A stretch of DNA of 64,000 nucleotides. Origin: Clostridium sp. NkU-1. Its GTDB lineage: Bacteria > Bacillota_A > Clostridia > Lachnospirales > Lachnospiraceae. Where the stretch lies: positions 1-64,000 of the forward strand of contig BBDR01000022.1 of NCBI GenBank assembly GCA_001312405.1, given 5' to 3'. The translations under genes and the position numbers were made by a program. This document shows, piece by piece, positions 19,538 through 29,372 of the stretch (position 1 is its first letter; every line of letters starts with the position of its first letter). The notes under the pieces were generated by a model. It saw nothing but the letters and a program-made list of their open reading frames with translations. It searched no databases and was not told the DNA's origin.

Positions 19538-20813
19538 CTTTTCTTCTTTTTGACTTTTTTTGTTCTTCTTCTTTTTTTCTCCTCTATTTCCTTTTTCTCT
19601 TCTATTTCTATTATTTCTTCCGCCTCTTCCGCATTTACTGCCTGATACTTTCTCCAAATAAACCGAAAAAACGTCTTTTTTTGAAATCCGGAACTTTTCT
19701 TCCATTCTGTTGACAACCAGCCTTCTAAAATATCGTTCAAGACGGATAAGCCAAAAAAACAGGGAGGAATACGCCGGCTTTCTCTAATGCTGGATATATG
19801 GTTTCCATATAATCCCGATCCGGAAACAGCCACGCTACCAGCCTTTTCAATTCTTCTTTTTTTCCTGTCCCTGGAGTAACAATCGGCAACCGTTTTGATT
19901 AGGGGCAGGAACTGCTCACTGATTTCACGCCCTTCCGTTCCTTTGCTGAAGATGTAAGATTCCATGGCATCATATATTTCCACATTTTCAATTCCCGTTC
20001 CAGTGCCAAACCAGCGGAGGATAAGATATTCCAGACGTTCCGCAAATTCCTCTATTTTAAGCTCCTTCAAACGTTCGTAAATATAAGGCCATAAAAAGAA
20101 TTCCCCCTGGCTTTATAAAATGCCCAAAAATCCATAATCTGGCTTAAACTGATATCCCCTCTGGCATAAGAATCCGTCAGCCTGCACATAAGGAATAAAT
20201 ACGTCTCACTGGCATTCATCTCCCGGATATGATTTAAGCCCCTTTTATTGGGCAGGGAATGAATCAGATTGGTATAAAACTTCTGCATGGATCTGCCAAA
20301 AAACATGGTCTGATTGAAACATAAAACTTTATTTCCCGGGACCCGGTAGTAAAGTTCCCCTCGGATCTCCGTATATCGTTCTTCAAAATCCGCGTTCCAA
20401 AGAAGTGTTCTGACAACCGGGGCATACTTTTTTTCCGTGCCGATCTCTATAAACTCCCTGCAGCACATTTCTTCGATGGGATAACATTTAACAAAATCAG
20501 AATAATTTAAAAAAAAGCAGTTAATCCCGTTCCTTTCCAGAAGAGTCCGAACCTGCTTTTCTGCTGAACGTAAACGTTCGACCCGATGAACGGATTCTAA
20601 ATATTTGCCAAAAAAACGCTGACGCACAGACTGAGGAATCTCTTCATCTAATCCCATAATTCCGTAATAAACAACATGAGCCACACGGTGATAATCAGCA
20701 ATCCGAAACATCTTTTCCCAATTTAAGTACCTCAGCGGCGCCGGTGATTCTTTCTGGTTCAGCACTGATGACAGCAATGTCATTAAATACCGTTCTTCGT
20801 ATCCTTTACTCAT
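19517..20813 (-). CDS. Nucleotidyltransferase-family protein, probably degenerate
   Basis: About 430 residues after repair at a C-run near 20100 and in the C-terminal A-rich tail. The overall helical layout and the segment AEKQVRTLLERNGINCFFL resemble the uncharacterised nucleotidyltransferase family PF14907. The expected catalytic D-x-D after that segment is replaced by CREFIEIGTEKK, so activity is doubtful. The C-terminus is an extreme Glu/Lys-rich tract (EEKKEIEEKKRRRTKK) that reads into the shared terminator; its exact end depends on homopolymer counts. Its link to motility is positional only. Confidence 0.55.
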
Positions 20814-20921
20814 TCACGATTCCACCTTTAATCAATATACGTTTTCCTGCTGTCAGCAGATCATTTACCGCTGAAAAATTAATACTTCTTATACTATATA
20901 TCGGTTTTTTTATAGCAATCT

Positions 20922-20948
20922 TAACTTTATCAGACAGCAGTTCGATAA
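20922..20948 (+). promoter_or_regulatory. Sigma-28-type promoter of the C39-like protease
   Basis: TAAC (20922-20925), exactly 15 bases, TTCGATAA (20941-20948), close to TAAA-N15-GCCGATAA. It implies a transcript start near 20955 and supports the TTG start at 20990 over the ATG at 20960. Confidence 0.5.
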
Positions 20949-20989
20949 ATAACATAGAAATGAATATTATTATAGAAAAGGTGAATGTG

Positions 20990-21706
20990 TTGAATACCAT
21001 CCAATATATCATGTTCCGAACTCTGTTTCTGACTGTAATTCCTTTTATGTCCTCCCCTTCCTTTAATCAGGCGATCCTGGGAGAAACAGCAATTATCTCA
21101 GACTATTCTCAAAATGAAAGCCCTGAAACGCCAACAGCCGATTTCCCTCAAGAAGGAAGATATGACCTCATGCTGGACAGCGTATGCGGCCCTCTTACCT
21201 ACTACAACCAGTCTGACGCAAGATGGGGCAGCTTCCTATATGGTGGAAAGGATCCTCTTTCCACCTACGGCTGCGGCCCCACAGTCATGGCCATGGTTGT
21301 CACAAGCCTTACCGGCAATCAGGTACTTCCACCTGATATGGCTGTGTGGGCGGCAGCAAATAAGTCCTGGGCCCCTGGTCAGGGTTCTTATCACCGACTG
21401 ATATTAGACAGCGCCCTTGCTTACGGCCTGAATGCCGCACCAGTTAAAGATTATACGGTTCAGGGGCTGGCAGATGCATTAAATTCCGGTCATTTGGTCG
21501 TAGCCCTTATGAAAAAGGGGCATTTCACCCAGAACGGTCATTTTATTATCCTTACCCGCTTTACAGAAGGGGGAATGGTGAAAATTGCTGATGCTAATCA
21601 ATACGATAATTCTCAAATAGACTGGGATCCCTCTCTTATATTGAAGGAATTAAACTACCATGCTTCAAACGGAGGACCTCTTTGGATGATCGGTCCTCCG
21701 GGTTAA
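20990..21706 (+). CDS. Secreted C39-like cysteine peptidase
   Basis: A signal peptide (about 1-28, hydrophobic core TLFLTVIPFM) precedes a papain-like C39-type domain. Visible are the NQSDARWG lead, the catalytic Cys in STYGCGPTVMAMV, His in HFTQNGHFIIL and an Asp-containing IADANQYDNSQ. It is expected to act outside the cell; the substrate is unknown (peptide or peptidoglycan). TTG at 20990 is chosen because AAAAGGTG lies just upstream. It sits divergently from the nucleotidyltransferase gene, under a flagellar-type promoter. Confidence 0.75.
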   Translation: MNTIQYIMFRTLFLTVIPFMSSPSFNQAILGETAIISDYSQNESPETPTADFPQEGRYDLMLDSVCGPLTYYNQSDARWGSFLYGGKDPLSTYGCGPTVMAMVVTSLTGNQVLPPDMAVWAAANKSWAPGQGSYHRLILDSALAYGLNAAPVKDYTVQGLADALNSGHLVVALMKKGHFTQNGHFIILTRFTEGGMVKIADANQYDNSQIDWDPSLILKELNYHASNGGPLWMIGPPG

Positions 21707-21727
21707 TCAATCGTACTTCCATGTTAG

Positions 21728-22123
21728 TTATTGATAGTAAGAGTCTTTTCCTGATAACCGTATGCTTATGAGGCGGTCCGCTTCAATGGTCCGTTTCAGC
21801 ACAAGCTGAATACTCTTTCCTTTCTCCGCCAGCAGCTCAGCCGTAGGACTGTCAGGTTTCCTGTCTCCTTTGCCGTTTAGCCACTCTTTTACCTGACTGC
21901 CTTCATCGGGCGACAGGGCGGATACCAGGCATTCTACGTTTCTGGTACATACATCTGCTTTGTTCATTTCATCCTGACGCATTCCCAACAACATTTGAAC
22001 CGATTCCCTGTCATTTCGGGACAGGGAATCCCCCATCTCCCGGGTAATGCGCTCAATTTCAGCTATAGACATATATTTCTTCTGCATCTCTTTAAGAATT
22101 TCAACCAGCATGGAATCTTCCAT
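21728..22123 (-). CDS. Putative flagellar chaperone, FliT position
   Basis: A 131-residue, all-helical, charged protein that lies after fliD-fliS, the slot occupied by FliT in many flagellar clusters. I do not see a family motif strong enough to name it. The MEDSML start (22123) is chosen because GGGAGG lies six bases upstream. A role as a chaperone for FliD or FlgK is inferred from position and fold type only. Confidence 0.6.
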   Translation of the reverse strand: MEDSMLVEILKEMQKKYMSIAEIERITREMGDSLSRNDRESVQMLLGMRQDEMNKADVCTRNVECLVSALSPDEGSQVKEWLNGKGDRKPDSPTAELLAEKGKSIQLVLKRTIEADRLISIRLSGKDSYYQ

Positions 22124-22195
22124 GTTCATCCTCCCTCATTCTTATAACTGAATATTAAATAACCGAGAGAAAATTTTCCCTCCGGCACCTTTTTT

Positions 22196-22564
22196 TTAAC
22201 TGCTTAACCGCTGCGCCTCTTTGAAGGCATCTCTCAATTCCACAATCAAGGGTCTGACTTCTGCGATTACCTTTGCATTTCTTCCTGCGCTGATCCGGCT
22301 GAACTCATAAAGAAAGAAGTCATACAGCCGATTCAGCTCGGAGCTTATTTCATAGTTATGATCCAGGGTACTTTTTAAATAATTGACAATTTCATTGGAA
22401 CGCTGCATGGATTGGTCGAAAAGCATATAATCTTTTTTTTCCAGGGCAAGTTCCGCTCTAGTCAGACGCTTTAACAACTCATCATACAGGAGACCAAGCA
22501 TCTCTCCTGGAGTCATGGTATTTACCGCCTGAGCTTTGTAATTCTGATAACCATTTGCATTCAT
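22196..22564 (-). CDS. fliS: Flagellin export chaperone FliS
   Basis: Binds the C-terminus of flagellin in the cytoplasm and delivers it to FlhA. Family features are NGYQNYKAQAVNTMTPGEML, LLYDELLKRL, and the helix ending VIAEVRPLIVELRDAFKEA. About 122 residues. The ATG at 22564 follows GGCGG; a GTG at 22573 is also possible. It lies 18 bases downstream of fliD. Confidence 0.93.
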   Translation of the reverse strand: MNANGYQNYKAQAVNTMTPGEMLGLLYDELLKRLTRAELALEKKDYMLFDQSMQRSNEIVNYLKSTLDHNYEISSELNRLYDFFLYEFSRISAGRNAKVIAEVRPLIVELRDAFKEAQRLSS

Positions 22565-22582
22565 ATTACGCACCGCCGTTCC

Positions 22583-25039
22583 TTATTGCCCGCCGACTGA
22601 ACTCAGCCAACTACTTTGAGAGTTCATTTGAGAAATCAATGTCTCTAATGAGGTAAACTGCTTTACATACCGGTCTGTCTCTGTTTTCAACTGTGACTGA
22701 AGACGTGTAATAATACTATCTATTCCGTCAACAGATTTTTTAATGGTATTGGACAGAATGCTGGTAGGAGCATAGATGGAACCAGCCTTCTCAATCAGGC
22801 TGCCCTTAACTGCTCCTTTTGTAGAGGCATAGTTATCGGTTATGGTAGTCAGACGGGACATAAAGCCGCCTGTTTCTCCTGTCGTCTTATCCGCTTGCTT
22901 GGTAAAGAGTTCTTTCATATCTTCGGCAGAATTTTCTAAAGCTGCTCTAAATTTTGCCTCGTCAAGCACAAGGCTTCCCTGCTCTGAATAATCTTTGCTT
23001 GTGGATATTCCAAAAGACTCCAGCTTTCTTTGGTTCTCAGAACCAGCCGAAAAAACGAAGCGCAGACTGTCAGAAAGGTTTCGCAGCTCAGGATCATTAA
23101 AAAGCAGTCCCTTTTTGGCTTCTGTTTCCCATTTCTCAATCTGAGAATCCTTCATCTGTTCTTTCTGTTGATCTGTCAACGGTTCATATTTGCGGTTTGG
23201 CTTAGTGGAAACTTCACTATTTACCAGTTTAATGATATCGTTATAGTCTTTAATCATATCAGTAACAGCTTTTATGATCTTATCCGTATCTGTTTTGGCA
23301 TCAAAGGTGACTTCCTCAGCTTTATCGTATACACCCGTCTCATTAAAGGTTCCGCTTACGGTAACATTTAAGCCATCCAGGTTGAAGGAGTTACTTCCCC
23401 GGGTCAATTCCACTGGAGCGGATGAATCACCGTATTTCGCAAAGATAACAGCATCTTTGCCCTGAATCACAGCCGGAGGAGTTACCACTCCATTAGAATC
23501 CTCTGTTCCGGCTAAGGATCCAAACAGCTTCACGTTATCTGTATTTTGACCATCTGTAGTTTTGTCATCGAATTTTATCTTTCCGGATGCTCCTTCGTCC
23601 CTTGATACAATGGAGAATCTGTCGGCATTTCTTAAATAGCTTACAGTTACACCGGCATCGGACTCATTGATCTTTTTGATGATTTCATTTATACTACTAC
23701 CATAAGTAAGCCCTTTGATATCAACACCATTGATGGTGATGTTTAATGGGTCAGTTTTCACCTTCGATGAGTCCTTATTTAACCCTGATTCCAAAAAGGA
23801 GGCATTCATCCTCAGTCGGTTTGATTCCCCATTTTCCACGTTTAAAGCACCAGTCTTCCCTGTCACTCCTGCATCGGCAGAGGATATTGACAGGTCAGAA
23901 GATCTGTCATCAGCACACCAGTCCCATCAGGCTTTTGGGTCTTAAACTCGAGCTTTCCATTAATGGCTGCCACTCCAATTCTTTTTTTCTCCGAATTCCT
24001 TTGCCAGTTTTGTCTGGATGTCCTTCGCAAAATCACTTAAACTATCCCCGGCCTTGTAGGAAAGCGTTATGGATTTTGAAACCCCGTTATAAGTAAAGGT
24101 CATCTTTTTGCCATCAACCTGATCGCGAAAGGACATAGGCTTAAAAAGATCCTGATTTGTCTTTAATTCATTCGCCATTCCGCTGGCAGTGATGACCGTC
24201 TTGCCCTGTTTATCCAGTTCCGCAAGGGCATCACTATCAGCAATGCCAAGGGCTTTCAATGCTCCCTCGCTTCCTCCTGCCAGACGAATATCATTTCCTG
24301 CGGTATCCTTGGACACAAAATCCAGCGTAAATGGAGTTCCCGCTGGATCGCTTATTGAACCGGCAGGATCCGCGGTTACCTTAATCATATCAGCCAGAGT
24401 CTTGCCCCCTCCTATGGAAACCCCCTCCAGTGCTTTTGTAATGGAATTCACTGTTTGTGCTCCATTTGAAAAATCATATGGATTCCCATCCTGATCGGTA
24501 CCGCTGTCTAACCGAACATTAAACGTTTTGTTTCCAATCTGAAATTTTAAACTCTCCCCTTCCAGCGTGCCGACTGTCTTGATTTCATTTACATCAATCG
24601 TTCCTGTACTTAAGGTTCCATTGGTAACATAATCGCCGGAAACGGCGGAGGCCTTTTCTGCAAGCTGTTTCACCCCTACAATGGAAACGGTACTGGAATT
24701 AGAAGGACTTCCTGATACCTGGATATACTTGCTGTTTGTTCCTATTGGCGTCACACTGCTTCTTGACCAGAAAGCAGCACTGGAAATATTTGTATCCGGG
24801 CTTGTATAGGAAGTATATTTTTGAGAAAACTCAATCAGCTTGGAACTGATGGAGCGGTAAGCATCCTGTTTCCACAGCAGGGTCTGTTTGCCCTTTTCCT
24901 GCTTCGCAATCTTCGCTCTTGTGGCAGCGGTCATGCCTTCAATCAGACTATCCCGGTCTAAGCCACTGGCAAGGCCGCCAAAACCGCGGACAGAAGAAGA
25001 ATAACTACTATTCGTCACACTATTGTATACTGATGCCAT
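22583..25039 (-). CDS. fliD: Filament cap protein FliD
   Basis: Caps the growing filament and promotes flagellin polymerisation. The N-terminal FliD domain has GFGGLASGLDRDSLIEGMT, the large variable middle contains the flagellin-hook-like INGVDIKGL repeat region, and the C-terminal coiled coil reads IDSIITRLQSQLKTETDRYV. About 818 residues, long for FliD, owing to an expanded middle. Broken at the T-run 23982-23988 and again near 23911. The ATG at 25039 follows AAAGGAGC. A weak GTCGATAA lies upstream (about 25116-25123) without a good -35. Confidence 0.92.
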
Positions 25040-25181
25040 ATTGAAGCTCCTTTCTAAACGACACACATCATCTGATTGTCGAAAATCCAGTTTTTTTGTT
25101 GTTTTTACTATACTTATTTATCGACATATTGTATACTAAAGATAATAGTTTTATTTCAATTTACGATTGGAGGAATAGAAG

Positions 25182-25955
25182 TTGTCAACAGTCATTGCAA
25201 TTACAAATCAAAAAGGCGGCGTAGGCAAAACAACCACTTCCTGTGCTCTTGCCTGCGGTCTGGCCATGAATCATAAAAGAGTTTTGGCAGTGGATTTAGA
25301 CCCTCAGGGCAACTTGGGTTTCAGCCTTGGGCTGCAGATCGAATCCGGCGCAACCATATACGAAGTTTTAAAGGGGAGTGCTTCCCTGCAGGAGGCTATC
25401 CAGTCCACAAAACGCTGCGATGTAATCGCCTCCAACATCCTCTTAAGCGGAGCTGAACTGGAGTTTACAGGAAAGCAGCGGGAATGTATTCTGAAAAATA
25501 TTCTCTCTACTGTTGCCGGATATTACGATTATATTATTATTGATACTCCCCCTGCCTTAAATATTCTAACTGTAAATGCTTATGCGGCTGCCGACTATCT
25601 GATCATTCCCATGATTCCGGAAATTCTAAGCCTTTTGGGAGTTTCCCAGATTAAAGATACCATCAACACTGTCCGTTCCTCCGTTAATCCGGATCTGGTA
25701 GTCCTTGGAATATTGCTTAACAAATATAATCCCAGAACCCTCCTTTCCAAAGAGGTTAAAGAGATGGCTCAGAAAATCGCCTTACAGATCAACTCTACGG
25801 TATTTAACACTCATATTCGATCCAGTGTCAGTGTGGCTGAGGCCCCGGCCCAGGGAGAAAACCTTCTGGATTATGCTCCCAGATCCAATCCGGCCAAGGA
25901 CTACAGGGAATTGATTTCCGAGGTTCTGGAATTGATCAAGCAACATAAAAATTAA
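25182..25955 (+). CDS. ParA/MinD-family ATPase (Soj-like)
   Basis: A 257-residue Walker ATPase with deviant Walker A QKGGVGKTTTS, switch I VDLDPQGN and Walker B IIIDTPPAL. The intact frame starts at TTG after TTGGAGGAA. It is Soj-like and lacks an obvious amphipathic C-terminal helix, so it is probably a positioning ATPase rather than MinD or FlhG. It is followed by a ComFB-domain gene. There is no ParB gene, so it is unlikely to serve chromosome partition alone; placement of flagella or chemoreceptors is possible. Confidence 0.8.
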   Translation: MSTVIAITNQKGGVGKTTTSCALACGLAMNHKRVLAVDLDPQGNLGFSLGLQIESGATIYEVLKGSASLQEAIQSTKRCDVIASNILLSGAELEFTGKQRECILKNILSTVAGYYDYIIIDTPPALNILTVNAYAAADYLIIPMIPEILSLLGVSQIKDTINTVRSSVNPDLVVLGILLNKYNPRTLLSKEVKEMAQKIALQINSTVFNTHIRSSVSVAEAPAQGENLLDYAPRSNPAKDYRELISEVLELIKQHKN

Positions 25956-25977
25956 TTACCTGAAGGGAGTTTTAATT

Positions 25978-26614
25978 ATGGCCAGAAAAAGCAGTAAAAC
26001 AGCCCATGTTATGAATCTGTTAGCAGGGGAAGAGGCGGAGTCCTCAAAAGAAGAAGCTGCCAGGGAAAATCTTGCAGCCAGACAAACCTCCGATTCTACG
26101 GAGAAAATCAGGGAACTTACTGATTCAAATCAGCCGCCTTCTCCCCCGACTCCTATTTCCATTATAGACATGTCCTCTTCAGCTCCAGACCCGGTAGCAG
26201 AACTGATCAGGGAGCAGTTAGAAGAGGCGGAGGAAACAGAGGATATGAAAGATGTAGAGGATATGAGGGAGACGGAACATGCTCCTGGCCCGGAGGCTCC
26301 AGCCCTTGCCCAGGAAGCAGAACCTAAGATCCCGGAACCAGTGGTTCCACCATTTCAATATTTGAATGTTATGGAACACATCATAAAAAAATGCGGCACC
26401 AGAATACATGGATAAATTTGATGTATGCAGCTGTGAACGGTGCACTGCCGATGTAACGGCCCTGGCTTTGTCCCATCTGCCTCCCAAATATATTGTTGCG
26501 GAGCAAGCCACCGCTTCTCCTCTTTTAAACTTTTATACCACCCGCTTTTCCCAACAGGTGGTCGTAGAATTAACCAAAGCCTGTTCTACGGTAAAAGAAA
26601 ACCCACACCATTAG
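25978..26614 (+). CDS. ComFB-domain protein with long disordered N-terminus
   Basis: About 212 residues after removing one A from 26385-26391. The first 120 residues are Pro/Glu/Ala-rich and probably disordered. The C-terminal 85 residues fit the ComFB family (PF10719): a conserved helix around NVMEHIIKN, then CSCERCTADVTALALSHLPPKY. Its cysteine pairs may bind a metal. ComFB-type proteins in cyanobacteria bind cyclic dinucleotides, but that is not shown for this lineage. It forms a two-gene unit with parA. Confidence 0.7.
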
Positions 26615-26630
26615 GTGTGGGCTTCTTTTA
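26593..26630. terminator. Bidirectional intrinsic terminator, end of parA-comFB and of the flagellar operon
   Basis: Stem CCCACACC (26602-26609) / GGTGTGGG (26614-26621), flanked by AAAAGAAA and CTTCTTTT. It ends the plus-strand comFB gene and, read on the minus strand, the 26-kb flagellar operon whose last gene stops at 26611. Confidence 0.9.
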
Positions 26631-27891
26631 TTACATTCTCTGATTCCCGTTCTCCGCTGCTTATTACCCCTTCCCATATCTCATTTACCGTTTCCACACA
26701 ATCCATATAGGTTTGCGCCAGCAAAGAAGAAGGAATACCTAATTCATTTGACAGGGATTTTACAGCTTTCCAGTCCGCATTTTCATAGCTGAGAATGAGT
26801 TTGTAAAGCGCTCCGCATATCCCTTCCTGACTAAGCAGTGCATCCTTAATCTCCTGGGCTACCGGCACTTCTTCCAGTATTTCCTCCAAAGGCGCATCAA
26901 TCATGTACTGCAGGGTGGAGAACATTCCCATCATATAAACCTCTGACCGGATAATCGGCAGGTCCTTGATATGGTCGGAAAGAACCATAGCGTAATTAGC
27001 CCGAAGGAATGACAGCTTCATCATGGCCTCACGGGACTCATCACTTTCAAAATCATTGTTAAAGCTTAAAAGATATACCCATTGCTTTAACTGACTGATT
27101 CCCATGGTTACCAGCGCCTGACGGATGGAGGACACCCGTCTGCGCAGGGCAAAATAAGCGGAATTCACAATTTTAAGAAGAGCGTAGCTTAACGCCGCAT
27201 CATGGCTTATGACCTCTTCTATCCGTTCAATATCCGGCTCATCTTTCGATACCTCCACAACAAGCTGGAAGAAATTCCCTTCCAGGAATTCCAGCCGCTT
27301 TACTCTCCTGGCCATGGCCTCTGCCACATAGCTGCCTTCCGCATAGTCAGCACCGATTTCCATGGCAAGCTCATAGTCCTCCTTGGTATTGACTCCGGTT
27401 GCGATGCATTTCTTATCAAAGCCTTTCATGGTATTGATAAGATTACTTAAGGAAATCCGTTCTCTTCCTTCGTGCTTGCTGCTGATATCCACTTTTATGT
27501 AGGTAACATAGTCCAGCATGGTAAAATACTTGGGAGAAAACTGGAAATCATTGATGGCAAAGACATAGCCTTCTGTGCGGTATTTTTTGATTATGGTGGG
27601 CGATAAGGGATGGATCATTACATGATCTTCAATTTGAATAATTAATTTATCCTTATCAAAAATTTTCGGCATATTACGAAACAATAAAGAAGGAGTAAAT
27701 GTTACAAATGTAAGTTTATCCTGGAAAATCCTTTCCGTGTTCTGCATAAGAAAACCTGCAATGGTATCTGCCGCCGCCACGTCGGAACTGTTATACAGGG
27801 CGTCATAATCCTTTTGAAACAGCACCTCGTAGCCGATGATCTTATCCTCCGCAAGTGCCTTAATAGGCTGCCGGGTGACATATCTATCCAT
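26611..27891 (-). CDS. Degenerate EAL plus HDOD domain signalling protein (YuxH-like)
   Basis: 426 residues: an EAL-type domain (1-200) followed by an HDOD domain (205-400). The EAL residues are eroded: EVLF replaces EVLxR, IQIED replaces IELTE, NDFQF replaces DDFG and IKVD replaces LKID, so c-di-GMP hydrolysis is unlikely. HDOD shows ISHDAALSYALLKIVNSAYF. It is the last gene of the flagellar operon. ATG 27891 follows a strong AAAGGAGG, although the literal frame is open into the upstream cheV end. It probably acts as a c-di-GMP or protein adaptor. Confidence 0.8.
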   Translation of the reverse strand: MDRYVTRQPIKALAEDKIIGYEVLFQKDYDALYNSSDVAAADTIAGFLMQNTERIFQDKLTFVTFTPSLLFRNMPKIFDKDKLIIQIEDHVMIHPLSPTIIKKYRTEGYVFAINDFQFSPKYFTMLDYVTYIKVDISSKHEGRERISLSNLINTMKGFDKKCIATGVNTKEDYELAMEIGADYAEGSYVAEAMARRVKRLEFLEGNFFQLVVEVSKDEPDIERIEEVISHDAALSYALLKIVNSAYFALRRRVSSIRQALVTMGISQLKQWVYLLSFNNDFESDESREAMMKLSFLRANYAMVLSDHIKDLPIIRSEVYMMGMFSTLQYMIDAPLEEILEEVPVAQEIKDALLSQEGICGALYKLILSYENADWKAVKSLSNELGIPSSLLAQTYMDCVETVNEIWEGVISSGERESENVIKEAHT

Positions 27892-28806
27892 TCTTTTACC
27901 TCCTTTGAAGCAAATGTCGATCACTTCTACCAGATGTCCGATTTCCGGTTTGGACAACTGCTCATCTGCACCCAGCTTTTTTTCCTTTGATCATTAATTC
28001 CTCATTGATCATGGAAGAAAAAAATAATAACCGGGATATGCTGTAAGGCCATATTTTCCTTAATCAGCTTTGTCAGATGGTGGCCATCCATTTTCGGCAT
28101 TTCGATGTCTGTAATAATCAGGCTGACTTTTTTATCAAGATCTGAATCGTTACGAATCTCATTTAAGTAGTCCCACGCTTCCTGTCCGTTATTCTTAAAA
28201 GTCAGGTTATCGTAGCCTGCTTTTCTGAGTGAGGTTTCTATCATCCTGGTCAACAGAATGGAATCCTCTGCAATGAGGATTGGACTTTCATTTTTTTTCC
28301 CTGTCTTCAAATCTGGTAATCTCTTCCAGCTGAATCCCTGTTTCCGGAGCAATTTCCGCTACGATTTTTTTCAAAATCCAGGATTGTCACCAGATCATCA
28401 CCACACTGGGCAATGCCTGTTGCCACTCCTTCCTCCCCACGGCTGATGGTATTGTCCGGCTTCTGTATATCCTCCCATGAAATGCGCTTATTCCCACCAC
28501 GCTGTGAACACGGAAAGCAATATGCAGCTTGTTAAAGTTAGTAATAATGAATAAATCTTTCGGCTGCTGCTCCGTTTTGCTTCCTGTCAGGTAATAAGGA
28601 AGGTCAATTACAGTGAGAAGGATATCTCTGGGCTTGAATATTCCCTCTACAGAAGGGTGGGCATGAGGAATGGGCTTTACTTTATCTGACATCATGATTT
28701 CACGTACTTTTGCCACATTAATGCCATATAATTCACCGTAAATGGTAAATTCCATTATTTCGATCTCATTGGTTCCTGACTCTAACAAAATCTCTGTTTC
28801 TGCCAT
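27884..28806 (-). CDS. cheV: Chemotaxis coupling protein CheV (CheW-receiver)
   Basis: The N-terminal CheW domain (IEIMEFTIYGELYGINVAKV, IEGIFKPRDILLTVIDLP-like block) joins a C-terminal receiver (LIAEDSILLTRMIE, acceptor Asp in IITDIEMPKMDG). It couples receptors to CheA and takes phosphate during adaptation. At least five indels fragment it (runs near 27978, 28018-28024 and 28297, plus two in the linker at 28362-28460). With one extra A near 27893 it stops at 27884, overlapping the EAL-HDOD ATG; as written, the two frames fuse. Confidence 0.8.
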
Positions 28807-28889
28807 ACTTCTTCTCCTTTATCTCAATATAATCCGGCAAAAACATCTGCCTAATAAAATATCGGCATATTTCTTCCGGTTCATAATGT

Positions 28890-29372
28890 TTACAAATCAA
28901 TTTCCGCCCTACCGTAAGTTCTGATTCTGACGCTTCCTGTACTTACATCAAAAGTCATGGTCCGTGCGTAGTTTTCTCCAACATCTTCAGCCACAAGGCG
29001 GATTCCCTCTGAGCGAAGAATCTGCTTCACGCTGACAATATTACGGGCGCCGATATTACCAAGAGTACTGTTTCCCTGTAATTCAAACATCTTGGCTCCT
29101 CCAGCAATCTTAGCAATCAATCTGGGCTTTCTGGCTCCCATGATCTCTATCTTGCGCAGCGTCTCAGCCAGTCCGGTATCTGCGTATTTAAATATATTCC
29201 CATCACCTGAACCGAATACCTCAGGAAGCATAATATGTACCAAAGCTCCCAGTTTGATCATTGGGTCATACAAACTGATCCCAATGCAGGAACCAAGGGC
29301 ATAAGTGATTAAAATTCCCTCCTGCCTGGCAAACTTCATGTCTGCGATTCCAACCGTCAGATTTTTATCCAT
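28890..29372 (-). CDS. cheD: Receptor glutamine deamidase CheD
   Basis: Deamidates receptor glutamines and stimulates CheC. The active-site Cys is in ALGSCIGISLYDP, the His in GALVHIMLPE, and there is a Gly-rich AKIAGGAKMF strand. 160 residues, intact. It starts inside the end of cheC (8-base overlap), so the partners are translated together. Confidence 0.93.
   Translation of the reverse strand: MDKNLTVGIADMKFARQEGILITYALGSCIGISLYDPMIKLGALVHIMLPEVFGSGDGNIFKYADTGLAETLRKIEIMGARKPRLIAKIAGGAKMFELQGNSTLGNIGARNIVSVKQILRSEGIRLVAEDVGENYARTMTFDVSTGSVRIRTYGRAEIDL

Noticed and set aside
21669..21700. Intrinsic terminator after the C39-like protease
   Set aside because: Good stem but no T run follows, and it lies over the last codons; kept only as a low-interest finding.
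25116..25123. Sigma-28 promoter for fliD
   Set aside because: GTCGATAA is present on the minus strand, but the -35 at 14-16 bases upstream does not match TAAA.
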